A DNA stretch of 64,000 bases from Methylomicrobium agile (GTDB lineage Bacteria; Pseudomonadota; Gammaproteobacteria; Methylococcales; Methylomonadaceae). Each line of letters begins with the position of its first letter. The first letter of the stretch is position 1. Position numbers and translations under genes: made by a program. Positions 45,502 to 54,140 of the stretch are shown here, piece by piece. Where the stretch lies: positions 1,860,001-1,924,000 of the forward strand of contig NZ_JPOJ01000001.1 in NCBI RefSeq assembly GCF_000733855.1, read 5' to 3'. The notes beneath the pieces are model-generated. The model worked only from the letters and a program-made list of their open reading frames with translations, was not told the origin of the DNA and ran no database searches.

Positions 45502-46310
45502 GCGCGCTCACCTTTACGCTGAAACACCGGCCCGACCAGCGCGTCGACCTATCGCCGTTGGTCTGCCAGAACCTCGAAGGCAAGGAAATCGCCGAGATTG
45601 CTGCGCTCGAACTGCAATCCGGCAAGGCGAAACTGCGCGTCGATACCTTGTTCAATATTGCCATGGGCGATGCGCAGAACATCGTGATTAGAAACAGCTT
45701 CGGCAAACTCGACTTCATCGGCAAGGAGCTGAATAGCGGCAGTATCGTTGTCGAAGGCGATGCCGGCGCTTATCTTGGCATGGGCATGAAATCCGGCAGC
45801 ATCCGGGTTACCGGCAATGCCGGCCTGTATGCGGCCTGCGAAATGAAAAAAGGCACGCTCGAAATCGACGGCGACGCCGGCGACTTCCTTGGCGGTGCGC
45901 TGCCCGGCAACAAGATCGGCATGAAAGGGGGACTGATCCTGGTCAGAGGTAACGTGGGCGAACGCGCCGGCGACCACATGCGCCGCGGCACTATTCTGAT
46001 CGAAGGCAACGCGGGCGACTACTGCGGCTCCAGAATGACTGCCGGTACGATCGCGGTGATGGGCCGGACCGGCCGCTACCTTGGCTACGCAATGCGCCGA
46101 GGCACCCTGCTGCTGTGGAACCCGCCGCAGCTTCCGGCCAGTTTCAACGATTGCGGCGCGCATACATTGGGATTTTTGCCGATGTTGTTTGCTTCGTTCA
46201 AGAGTTTGAACTCGCGCTTTGCCGATGCGGCGGTTGCGTTTAACCGCGTACGACGCTATGCGGGGGATATGGCGGAAACAGGGCGGGGCGAAGTGTTAGT
46301 CAAATTGTAG
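45498..46310 (+). CDS. fhcC: formyltransferase/hydrolase complex subunit C
   Basis: 270 residues with the repeated glycine-rich beta-helix units of FwdC and the GltB C-terminal domain, such as SGSIVVEGDAGAYLGMGMKSGSIRV and GTILIEGNAGDYCGSRM. It is a structural subunit that holds FhcD to the complex. Its TAG stop (46308-46310) is part of the GTAG head of a REP element. Confidence 0.96.
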   Translation: MSALTFTLKHRPDQRVDLSPLVCQNLEGKEIAEIAALELQSGKAKLRVDTLFNIAMGDAQNIVIRNSFGKLDFIGKELNSGSIVVEGDAGAYLGMGMKSGSIRVTGNAGLYAACEMKKGTLEIDGDAGDFLGGALPGNKIGMKGGLILVRGNVGERAGDHMRRGTILIEGNAGDYCGSRMTAGTIAVMGRTGRYLGYAMRRGTLLLWNPPQLPASFNDCGAHTLGFLPMLFASFKSLNSRFADAAVAFNRVRRYAGDMAETGRGEVLVKL

Positions 46311-46412
46311 GATGTGCTGAACGAAGTGAAGCGCATCGAGTGCCTTTAGGTATCGTTCGCGATCGATACCCTGAAGGGCACTCGGTGCGCCTCCTTCGTC
46401 GGCACATCCTAC
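46307..46412. repeat. GTAG-headed paired palindrome (GATGTGC family)
   Basis: Starts GTAGGATGTGC and ends GCACATCCTAC, with inner stems GATGTGC/GCGCATC and a central GGTATCG/CGATACC dyad. It directly abuts fhcC and may act as a transcription attenuator or RNA stabiliser. Confidence 0.8.
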
Positions 46413-46483
46413 GGCTTTTCGTCACCGCCAAGACTTAGGCCGGGATATGCACTCATCCCTGGGCAGATACTAAAAAGAATCTG

Positions 46484-47641
46484 ATGAATCACGAAACTGA
46501 AGTTTTTTTCGGGCTGCTCGTCGTTTTTGCAGCAGCTCAAATTGGGGCGGAAGTCGCCCAACGCCTTCGACTGCCGGCTCTGGTCGGCGAAATTGCCGCG
46601 GGCTGTGTTATTGGACCTTCCGTCTTGGACTGGGTGCATGTCACCGAACCGCTCGAGATGCTGTCAGGGCTTGGCGCGGTACTGCTGCTGTTCTCGGTGG
46701 GTTTGGAGAACCGCATCGGCGACCTGCGCAAAGTGGGAGGCAGCGCTACGCTGGTTGGTGTGCTGGGCGTGATCGTCCCGTTCGTGTTGGGCTCCGCATG
46801 GGCCAAATGGAGCGGATTCGATACGCCCAAAGCCTTATTCATCGCCGCCGCTTTTGTGGCAACCTCTGCGGGCGTCACCGCAAGAGTGCTGCAAGAGCTC
46901 GGTGTATTGGATCGGACCTTCAGCCGAATCATTCTGGGGGCCGCCGTCATCGATGATATATTGGCCATGCTGCTGTTGGGGGTTGTCTCGGCCATCCAAA
47001 GCGGCGGCGCCGTTGATGTCACCCATCTGCTTATCGTGCTCGGGCAGGCCATCGCCTTCATTATTCTGATCGCCTGGGCCGGCACCCATATCATGCGCCG
47101 CTCTTCGCCCATCCTGGATGCGCCGATCAATCCTTTTTCCGCGCTGACGTTGTCCCTGGCGCTGTGTCTGGCTCTCGCAGATGCGGCTTCTTACCTGGGC
47201 CTGGCGGCCATCATTGGCGCCTTTCTGGCCGGATTGATCGCGGCGGAGACACGGCAAAGAGAAACCCTATCGCTGCAGCTTCAGCCGATTCTGGCCTTCC
47301 TGGTGCCTTTCTTTTTCGTGGTGACCGGCGCGCAAGTCGATCTGGCGGGATTGAGCGAGCTCTCGACATTAGGGGCGCTCGCCGGTATTACGCTGTTGGC
47401 CGTGGTAGGAAAACTGCTGGGGTGCGGGCTCGGCGCCTGGTCCTTGGGCCGAAAATCAGCCCTGATCGTTGGCGTCGGCATGGTGCCGCGCGGCGATGTG
47501 GGCATCATCGTGGCCAGCCTGGGCCAACATGCCGGCATCATCAATAACGAAACTTATACTCTGCTGATCGCGATGGTGCTGTTGACTACGGTCGTCGCGC
47601 CGCCGCTGCTTTCACTCATTCTTTCTCGTGAAGCCGCGTAG
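46484..47641 (+). CDS. CPA2-type cation:proton antiporter
   Basis: 385 residues, about twelve helices. LPALVGEIAAGCVIGPSVL and the ion-binding region GAAVIDDILAMLLLG, with its Asp pair, are typical of the CPA2 (KefB/NapA) family. There is no C-terminal RCK/TrkA-N domain, so it is not a Kef-type regulated channel. K+ or Na+ specificity cannot be judged. Its TAG stop is formed by the GTAG head of a palindrome. Confidence 0.88.
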   Translation: MNHETEVFFGLLVVFAAAQIGAEVAQRLRLPALVGEIAAGCVIGPSVLDWVHVTEPLEMLSGLGAVLLLFSVGLENRIGDLRKVGGSATLVGVLGVIVPFVLGSAWAKWSGFDTPKALFIAAAFVATSAGVTARVLQELGVLDRTFSRIILGAAVIDDILAMLLLGVVSAIQSGGAVDVTHLLIVLGQAIAFIILIAWAGTHIMRRSSPILDAPINPFSALTLSLALCLALADAASYLGLAAIIGAFLAGLIAAETRQRETLSLQLQPILAFLVPFFFVVTGAQVDLAGLSELSTLGALAGITLLAVVGKLLGCGLGAWSLGRKSALIVGVGMVPRGDVGIIVASLGQHAGIINNETYTLLIAMVLLTTVVAPPLLSLILSREAA

Positions 47642-47671
47642 GTTGGGTTGCCAAAAAGCAGGCAACCCAAC
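47638..47671. repeat. GTAG-headed palindrome (GTTGGGTTGCC family)
   Basis: GTAG followed by the perfect stem GTTGGGTTGCC (47642-47652) / GGCAACCCAAC (47661-47671). A degenerate partner follows up to about 47723. Confidence 0.8.
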
Positions 47672-47776
47672 AATTATGGCTTTCGATATGTTGGGTTGTC
47701 TTCGCCAAACCCACCTGCAACCCGTTGTAACTTTCGGCCTCCGCTTAATTCGTGACCTATAGCTAACCTGATATCT

Positions 47777-47853
47777 GTAGGGCGGATTCGCCGTCAGGCA
47801 ATCCGCCGCGCTTTGAAGCCTATTGGCGTTTTGCTATCGCGAAAACGCCCTAC
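47777..47853. repeat. inverted copy of the 5657-6061 paired palindrome
   Basis: Reverse-complement orientation of the 78-base unit: GTAG + GGCGGATT stem, spacer, GGCGTTTT stem + CTAC. It lies in a 415-base gene-free stretch (47642-48056) made up mostly of three palindromic elements. Confidence 0.85.
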
Positions 47854-47879
47854 AGGGCTTACTCTTACGGGTTCAGCCC

Positions 47880-47983
47880 GTAGGGTACGCTGTGCGTACC
47901 TTTCGACATCGAGGGTACGCACTCGGCAACTGCTCCATGCGTTGCCCTAACTCCCGCATCCCTGCAGTCGAGCGTACCCCTAC
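47880..47983. repeat. GTAG-headed paired palindrome (GGTACGC family)
   Basis: GTAG + GGTACGC/GCGTACC (47884-47900) on the left; GCGTACCCCTAC on the right, i.e. a second head facing inward from the other strand. Confidence 0.7.
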
Positions 47984-48056
47984 GGGGCTGGCCGGACTTA
48001 ACGGCAGGGCGCCCTTCAGAAGGTGAGGACTTCCCTACACGCGGTATGAAAATGCT

Positions 48057-48749
48057 CTAGTCGGTGGCAAAGCAGTAGAAGTAGCCGGCGCCTCCGGTGC
48101 TGACCAGGTCAGTCTGGCTGCAGCCTTTGCTGTCATGGGTCGAATTCCACGATACGTTGCCGCCGGTGGCGCCGCGGTTGGTGCGGTCGGCATGACCGAC
48201 TCTAACCGACCCTTCGCCGCTGCTCGTGTAGTTCTTGCAGGTGTGGTCGGCCGCGTCGGTATAAGCCCTGCCGTCGGGCTTGGAGCCGGTAATGATATCG
48301 TGCTGGTTCGGAGCCTCGCCCACGCCCTTGATCGGCTCGCCCTTTTCGGTGAGCGTTGTCTTCCGATGTACATTGTTGCCGAGCTGGCCGAGCTCCACGG
48401 TGTCGCCGTGCAGGTGGGCGATGTCGTTGGCGACGATGGCGCCATTCGCATTGGCCCAGGGTCCTTGGCCGATACGGTCGCGGGCATTGACCGCGGGCTG
48501 GCCGCCGTCCGCCTGCGTACTCAGATAGGCCCTCCAGGTCCGGTTGCCGGCGCCGACGGCACCGGCCAGTTTCTGGCAATGCGCGTCGGCGCCCGCCAGC
48601 CCTCCGAGATTCGCGCCGTTGCCGATACCGCTGCTGGTTACGAAAAATCCCAGCGGCGGCTTCGCGGCTTCTTGGGGCGGTTGCGCCGCACAGGAAACAT
48701 GGGCGCTCAGAACGATCAAGGCGACAAGAAAGCTATTTTTTTTATTCAT
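48057..48749 (-). CDS. secreted lectin-like protein
   Basis: 230 residues with an N-terminal signal sequence (FLVALIVLSAHVSCAAQ; the Cys is in a poor lipobox, so lipoprotein status is uncertain). The body begins GFFVTSSGIGNGANLGGLAGADAHCQKLA and goes on RTWRAYLST, matching a family often annotated as lectin or endostatin-like. Four later Cys could form disulfides. The function is not established. Its upstream region, including ribosome-binding site and first codons, is triplicated. Confidence 0.75.
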   Translation of the reverse strand: MNKKNSFLVALIVLSAHVSCAAQPPQEAAKPPLGFFVTSSGIGNGANLGGLAGADAHCQKLAGAVGAGNRTWRAYLSTQADGGQPAVNARDRIGQGPWANANGAIVANDIAHLHGDTVELGQLGNNVHRKTTLTEKGEPIKGVGEAPNQHDIITGSKPDGRAYTDAADHTCKNYTSSGEGSVRVGHADRTNRGATGGNVSWNSTHDSKGCSQTDLVSTGGAGYFYCFATD

Positions 48750-49325
48750 CTTTTCTCAATTAGGGTTCAACAAAAACGGTGGTGAAGAGCAGCGCCGTGT
48801 AGGTCGGGCACGTTTTTTGTGCCCGACATTTTCGATGTAACGGTATGAGGTCACGGTTACGGATCATCGAACGGCCTCTTCGCTGCCCAAATGTCGGGCA
48901 ACGGTGGAGCTGTTGCCCGACCTACTGGGCTATTTTTTTTATTCATCTTTTCTCAATTAGGGTTCAACAAAAACGGTGGTGAAGAGCAGCGCCGTGTAGG
49001 TCGGGCACGCTTTTTGTGCCCGACATTTTCGATGTAACGGTATGAGGTTACGGTTACGGATCATCGAACGGCCTCTTCGCTGCCCAAATGTCGGGCAACG
49101 GTGGAGCTGTTGCCCGACCTACTGGGCTATTTTTTTTATTCATCTTTTCTCAATTAGGGTTCAACAAAAACGGTGGTGAAGAGCAGCGCCGTGTAGGTCG
49201 GGCACGCTTTTTGTGCCCGACATTTTCGATGTAACGGTATGAGGTCACGGTTACGGATCATCGAACGGCCTCTTCGCTGCCCAAATGTCGGGCAACGGTG
49301 GAGCTGTTGCCCGACCTACTGGGCT
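48733..49325. repeat. three tandem 197-bp copies of the lectin-like gene 5' region
   Basis: The period is exactly 197 bases (start-codon complements at 48747, 48944 and 49141). Copies are near identical: one base differs in the GTAGGTCGGGCACG stem loop and one in the GAGGTCACGG segment. Each copy holds, on the minus strand, a GAGAAAAG site, an ATG and five codons (MNKKNS), plus a 127-base element bounded by GTAGGTCGGGCA and TGCCCGACCTAC (48799-48925, 48996-49122, 49193-49319). No other gene lies in 48750-49541. Confidence 0.93.
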
Positions 49326-49541
49326 GGGTTTCAGGCGATGATTCGAAACCAGGACCTCTTCAAACAGGGCAAAGTTGGGCGCAAAGCATGCCCGACCGGG
49401 ATTCGAATGCAGTATTGACGTCGCGGACGGGTTTGGGAAACCTCGCGGCGTTGGAGACAGCGTAAAGCCGATCTGAAAGGGTGGGGACGGGCCTGAAACC
49501 CGCCCCGCGGGAACGTGGAGGGTGGAGCTAACCCCGCATGA

Positions 49542-49874
49542 TCAGCTGTTGCCTGCCTTCAGATGCGAAACGGCTTCTTCGGCATGTTGAGCGGCGACTT
49601 CGGCGTGATCCTGTTTGCCGTGCGCGATGGCTTCTTCCAATGCTTTAATGCCGGCCGTTACGTGGGTTTTGGCTTCGCCGCTGGCGACGCTTTCGGCTTT
49701 CTGGGCGTGTTTGAGCGCATTTTCGGCATGATCGACCAATTGCGGCGCATGCCCGGCCTTACCGTGGGACAGTGCATGTTCGGCGTGTTTCAGCGCTTCG
49801 GCGGCATGTTCCTCGGCAAAAGCGCCGGTGCTTGCAAATAATAAGGCCGCGATGATCGCGATATGCTTTTTCAT
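49542..49874 (-). CDS. SmbP-like small metal-binding protein
   Basis: 110 residues. A signal peptide (IIAALLFASTGAFA) precedes a helical body of repeated His-containing heptads: HAAEALKHAEHALSHGKAGH, ALKHAQKAE, EEAIAHGKQDHAEVA, HAEEAVSHLKAG. This closely resembles SmbP of Nitrosomonas europaea, a periplasmic protein binding copper and other divalent metals. The ATG at 49874 follows AGGTGA; the upstream frame lacks a signal sequence and is not used. Copper handling would suit a methanotroph, though this link is inference. Confidence 0.85.
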   Translation of the reverse strand: MKKHIAIIAALLFASTGAFAEEHAAEALKHAEHALSHGKAGHAPQLVDHAENALKHAQKAESVASGEAKTHVTAGIKALEEAIAHGKQDHAEVAAQHAEEAVSHLKAGNS

Positions 49875-50591
49875 AAATTCACCTGATATATAGGGTATGG
49901 GGTTTAATTTCGAAAATAACGGAACGCCAGACAGGGCCGATTCGTTGCGCAAAAGTTTTGGATTCCTTTTGCGACAACAGGGCTTTGGCATCGTTTGCCG
50001 TCGAAATTTAATGGTCAATTTATGTGCCAACATTTAATTCCATGATTTTAAATAAAAAGCCGAACCGCAGGACGAATGCGCTGCTGGCTGCCGGGCAGGG
50101 ATTGCTGGCGTCCTGTCCGCCGGTCAGCAGGCACCGGGCGGGCGTCATGGAATAGGATTGGGTAAAAGGCTCCTTGGGATCCGGTTAATAATAATTTTCC
50201 TCATGATTCCCGCGCCGAGCACTCGTCGTTATACCCAATCCCCGCAAAGCTCCGGTATTGGAGTTCAAAGCTTGCTTTGAACGTCGTATTCAGGCGTGAT
50301 CCACAAAGCCGGTTTTGGACTCCTGCAGGCCGGGTATCGGCTCAGGTTCCCGCTCAGAAAGTTATTTTTAGCCGCATCCTTATGAAGAAATATTGGTGAT
50401 ACAGCAACAGAAGGTCAACAGTTGCTGCTTCCATGCCAACAGTTCGGAGGTGGAATTTCAAATAAATATTTCATATTATCAGTATGTTACGTGTTGGCAT
50501 GGTTTTTTCTTGATATTGGGTTCAGCCGTAGACTCCGATCTCGGCATCTGCCCGGATTCTTCCGAATCAATATCATTTGAGGATATGCCTT
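49875..50591. other. intergenic region without a supported gene
   Basis: Divergent upstream regions of the SmbP-like gene and the secretion locus. One perfect hairpin, GTTCAAAG-CTTG-CTTTGAAC, lies at 50263-50282 without a T run. The last 150 bases are AT-rich and probably hold the promoter of the next gene. Confidence 0.5.
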
Positions 50592-52217
50592 ATGAAAAAA
50601 TCACGACAACTGGCTTTTGCCATTTCCCTGCTGGCCGGCGCCCAGTCCGCCAGCGCCTTGACCCCCTGGACGGACGGCGCGCCGGATCTGATCGTTTATA
50701 CCTCCGGCGGCGCGGCGCAGGACCAGGCCATCAATCGGGTCGTCTCGGTTACGCTGGCGGCGCCGGGCACCCTGGATACGTTCAGTGACGTTTCCGGGTC
50801 CAGCATCGGCGGACGCTGGCAGTCGTTTTACTTTACCGGCAACGCGAATTTGTCCGGCGGGCTGGCCGGCAAGAAAATCGTGCTGGAAAAACGCTCTTAC
50901 GGCGCCGCCGGCTATGGCGTTATCCCTTTGTTCGCCAATAACAGCGAGGGGCTGCCGCTGGAGCATTTGAATATTGTCGGAACAGGCTTGGCCGACTGGG
51001 AGGTCGACGGCGCGGAAGGCGGCAAGAAGTGGAAGAAAACCATCAGCCAGGCCAATGCGGCTACGTATCTGACCAAAGTCGTTTCCGACGGCGGTTTTCT
51101 GGGCGTGGACCCCGACATTCTGCTGAAACCGAATACCGAAAATTATCCGGAGCAGGTGAATGAAGTGATCACCGGCGCGCCGGAACCCGATTGGCCTCTC
51201 ACGTTGAATCAGGTTCCCCAGGGGTTTACCCAGGTTTCTACCGGAGGATTGGTTTACGGGGTGGCGGTAACCGAAGAGCTGTATAAAGTGCTGCAAGCCG
51301 CTCAGAAAAGAGCCGGCTCGCTGCCGGACTCGGTGACGATCGGTGCTTACGACGCCAATTCGTTGCCGAATCTGAACCGGAACCTGTTGGCTTCGCTGCT
51401 GGCCGGCAAGATCGCGAGCTGGGAGCAGGTCAAGATCGTCGACAAAAACACCCATGATGCGGTCAGCCTGGTCGAGGTGGCTGCCGATGCCGGCATTGCG
51501 GCGCCGTTCACGAACGGCGACGGCAAAACGCCGGTCGGCGTCAGCCGGCGCAACAAAGGCGCGGCGGTTGGCGCGGTTGCTTACGCCAAGTTCCTGAATT
51601 ATCCCGGTACCGCCAACGCGAATAAGCCGGCGGATAACACGCCGGACGGCGATGAAGACATTGCGGCCCCGATCGTCAAGTCTCCCGGCGGCGTCAACGC
51701 GACGAACAATTTGCTGAAAGACTGGAACAGCGGCACCAATGCCTCCGGCCTGAATCCGGGATTGCAGAAAATCTGGGGCATCGCGGTCAACACCGGCGAC
51801 AAGGATGCGGGCGTGAATCCCTGGCGCTACGTGAAGATCGACGGTTTCGCGCCGACGATCGAAAACGTCGCGGCTGGCGTTTATCCGAGTTGGGCGGAAG
51901 GCGTCGTGCTCTATCGCACCAATAAATCCAGCGACTCGCAATGGGCCGATAAAAAGGCGCTGCTGAAGACGTTCGCGGACGATCTGGGCAGTCCGGCCGT
52001 TGCCAAAGCCGTGAATACGAACCTGCCTTTCGGCATCAGCGGCATTTTTGCGACCACCAAAGATCCGCGCGGCTTTACCGCGGAGATTCCGTTCAACCCT
52101 GACAACCCCGTGGTTCCGTTGACCCATTTCTGCGAGGCCACCGGTTCGACGCAGACCAGTATCGTTCCGGTGGCCGACGACCAGGCCACGGGCGGACTTC
52201 AAATCCAGTTGAAATAG
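50592..52217 (+). CDS. secreted periplasmic-binding-protein-like protein
   Basis: 541 residues. A signal peptide (MKKSRQLAFAISLLAGAQSASA) is followed by LIVYTSGGAAQDQAINRVV, which resembles the N-terminal strand-loop of PstS-like type 2 binding proteins. The middle part (NLNRNLLASLLAGKIASWEQV, then VGVSRRNKGAAVGAVAYAKF) fits a PstS-like hinge region. No ABC transporter genes are nearby. It comes before a PKD protein and a two-partner secretion system and may be a surface or extracellular component. The family assignment is tentative. Confidence 0.6.
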   Translation: MKKSRQLAFAISLLAGAQSASALTPWTDGAPDLIVYTSGGAAQDQAINRVVSVTLAAPGTLDTFSDVSGSSIGGRWQSFYFTGNANLSGGLAGKKIVLEKRSYGAAGYGVIPLFANNSEGLPLEHLNIVGTGLADWEVDGAEGGKKWKKTISQANAATYLTKVVSDGGFLGVDPDILLKPNTENYPEQVNEVITGAPEPDWPLTLNQVPQGFTQVSTGGLVYGVAVTEELYKVLQAAQKRAGSLPDSVTIGAYDANSLPNLNRNLLASLLAGKIASWEQVKIVDKNTHDAVSLVEVAADAGIAAPFTNGDGKTPVGVSRRNKGAAVGAVAYAKFLNYPGTANANKPADNTPDGDEDIAAPIVKSPGGVNATNNLLKDWNSGTNASGLNPGLQKIWGIAVNTGDKDAGVNPWRYVKIDGFAPTIENVAAGVYPSWAEGVVLYRTNKSSDSQWADKKALLKTFADDLGSPAVAKAVNTNLPFGISGIFATTKDPRGFTAEIPFNPDNPVVPLTHFCEATGSTQTSIVPVADDQATGGLQIQLK

Positions 52218-52324
52218 GCCGGCAGGTTCGAGGAACTCAAGATGACTTTATTATCTATTCGTTATACGGAGCGGCTGTTTTCGCCGTTCCCTGGCATACG
52301 GCCGGGCCTCGCGCCGGCGACGCG

Positions 52325-53893
52325 TTGCGGCTGATCGCCGGGCTTTTAGCGCTTGCCTTTGCGCTGTCCGTTTCGCCGGCGGCGGAAGCGGCCAGCAATA
52401 AAAAGCCTCAGGCCAAGATCGCCAAGGTCGCGCCGGCGAACGAAGGCGAGCCGGTAACGCTGGATGGCAGCCTCAGTTCCGATCCGGAAGGCGGTCCGCT
52501 GACCTATGCCTGGACGCAAATCAAGGGCACGCCCACCGTCGCGGTCAGTGGCGCGGCTACGTCCAAGCTGACCCTGACGGCGCCGCCGATTCAAAAGACC
52601 GATAAAAAAACCAAGCCGGTCAAGTTCACGTTCCAACTGGCCACCACCGACGATCAGGGCGCGACGGTCGTCAAAAAAACCGTGCTGACGGTCAAGCCGC
52701 TCAATGCGCCGCCGCTGGCGGACGCCGGCCCCGCCATTAGCGCGGGCTTTTCGCAAAACGTGGCGTTGACCAGCCTGAGTACCGATCCCGATGCCGCGCG
52801 CGGCGGCCGGATTGTCAAGTACCAGTGGAAGTACCTTAAAAAGAAAAGCGATCCCAAGGTCAAATTGAACAACGCCAAAGCCGCGCAGGCCTCGTTTACG
52901 AGTCCTTCGACGCCCGCGCAGTTGGAGTTTCAACTGACCGTGATCGACAACGACAAAGCGAAGGCGACCGATACGGTCATTGTGACGGTCGCCGACGTGC
53001 AGCCGTTGAATGCGGCGTTCTCGCTGGATAAAAAGGCGCTGGCGCCGGGCGAAACGGCGACCGCGGGCGCTTCCGGAATCACCGGCGGCAAGGGGCCTTA
53101 CAAAGTCAAGTTCGAATGGGGCGACGGCTCGGCGGCCGAAGAGATTCAATTGGCCGCCGGCGAGACCTCGAAAACCCGGAGCCATCAGTACGCGAACGCG
53201 GGCAGCTTTACTCAAAAAGTCACCGTGATCGATGCGGACGGCACGCAAAAAGCCGGTCCCGGCGAAACCGTGACGGTGACGGCGCCGGTGCCGCCCGCGT
53301 TGGGGGCCTCGTTGAGCGTCACGTCGACCACGCTGACGGCCGGCGGCCAGCTCACCGCGCAAGCCACGGCGATTACCGGCGGCACGGCCCCCTATACGGT
53401 TGCGTTCGATTGGGGCGACGGCAGTCAGGCGACTCAGGAAACCCTGGGCAGCGGCGTGACCTCCAAGGCGAGCAGCCACGTCTATGCCGGCGCGGGAACC
53501 TACAGCTTGACGATTACGGTAACTGACAGTGCCAGCGGCAGCAAGACGCAAACGTTCCAGATTACCGTTTCCAATCCGCAGGCGCCGGCCTTGGGCGGAA
53601 CGTTGAGTCTGACGCAGGCGACCGTGCCCTTCAATACCCCGGTCGAAGCGAAGATCGACATTACCGGCGGCACCGGGCCCTATCAGGTGACGTTCGCCTG
53701 GGGCGACGGCCAAAGCGACGGCCCGACCCCGTTGAATTCGGGCATCGCGTCCGCGACCGGCAGCCATTTCTACGGACTGGTCGGCGGTTACACGATCACC
53801 GCGACGATCACCGACGCGAACAACGCGACGAAGGTGGTCACCGCGAATGCGGCGGTCAGCCCGGTCGATGCGCCGCTGGCGGCTTGCCAATAG
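52325..53893 (+). CDS. secreted PKD-repeat protein (start uncertain)
   Basis: The frame from a TTG at 52325 gives 522 residues with a signal-like helix (LIAGLLALAFALSVSPAAEA). It has two PKD-type domains (GSLSSDPEGGPLTYAW; LSTDPDAARGGRIVKYQW) and then three closely related beta-sandwich repeats with ITGGxxPYxVxFxWGDG (about residues 235, 335 and 435). A better start is the ATG at 52242, preceded by GAGGAA. From there the frame reaches a stop near 52332, but a one-base shift would join it smoothly to the signal helix. A sequence error or mutation is therefore possible. The protein is probably extracellular and adhesive. Confidence 0.75.
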   Translation: MRLIAGLLALAFALSVSPAAEAASNKKPQAKIAKVAPANEGEPVTLDGSLSSDPEGGPLTYAWTQIKGTPTVAVSGAATSKLTLTAPPIQKTDKKTKPVKFTFQLATTDDQGATVVKKTVLTVKPLNAPPLADAGPAISAGFSQNVALTSLSTDPDAARGGRIVKYQWKYLKKKSDPKVKLNNAKAAQASFTSPSTPAQLEFQLTVIDNDKAKATDTVIVTVADVQPLNAAFSLDKKALAPGETATAGASGITGGKGPYKVKFEWGDGSAAEEIQLAAGETSKTRSHQYANAGSFTQKVTVIDADGTQKAGPGETVTVTAPVPPALGASLSVTSTTLTAGGQLTAQATAITGGTAPYTVAFDWGDGSQATQETLGSGVTSKASSHVYAGAGTYSLTITVTDSASGSKTQTFQITVSNPQAPALGGTLSLTQATVPFNTPVEAKIDITGGTGPYQVTFAWGDGQSDGPTPLNSGIASATGSHFYGLVGGYTITATITDANNATKVVTANAAVSPVDAPLAACQ

Positions 53894-53987
53894 GCAGGAG
53901 GCCGACACATAGGACTCGCCGATTCGGCGGCAGGGATGCGCCAGGAGAAAACGGGGATACGCCGCAACGGCATCCGCGAGTTTTCAT

Positions 53988-54025
53988 CGGGACCGAGCCG
54001 AGGGCTTCGGCTCGGCCCCGTTTTT
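53988..54025 (+). terminator. intrinsic terminator after the PKD gene
   Basis: Stem CCGAGCCGA / TCGGCTCGG extended by CGGG-CCCG, loop GGGCT, then TTTTT. It separates the PKD gene from the tpsB-tpsA pair. Confidence 0.85.
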
Positions 54026-54140
54026 GGCATCTATTAAAGGGGGGAGAGTCCGCTCCAGCGTTCCGGCACCGCGCCGGAATTTTTCAGTCAAGCATGCGGT
54101 TCGGGGACGCGCCTTCCGCCCCGCGCCGTATCGCCTCTTC

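Noticed and set aside
48733-49325. Possible CRISPR array
   Set aside because: The repeats are 197 bases long, directly adjacent, without unique spacers and without cas genes. This is a tandem duplication.
50393-50788. Plus-strand frame before the binding-protein-like gene
   Set aside because: It runs out of frame into the binding-protein-like gene and lacks a signal or family match; the ATG at 50592 begins a clear signal peptide.
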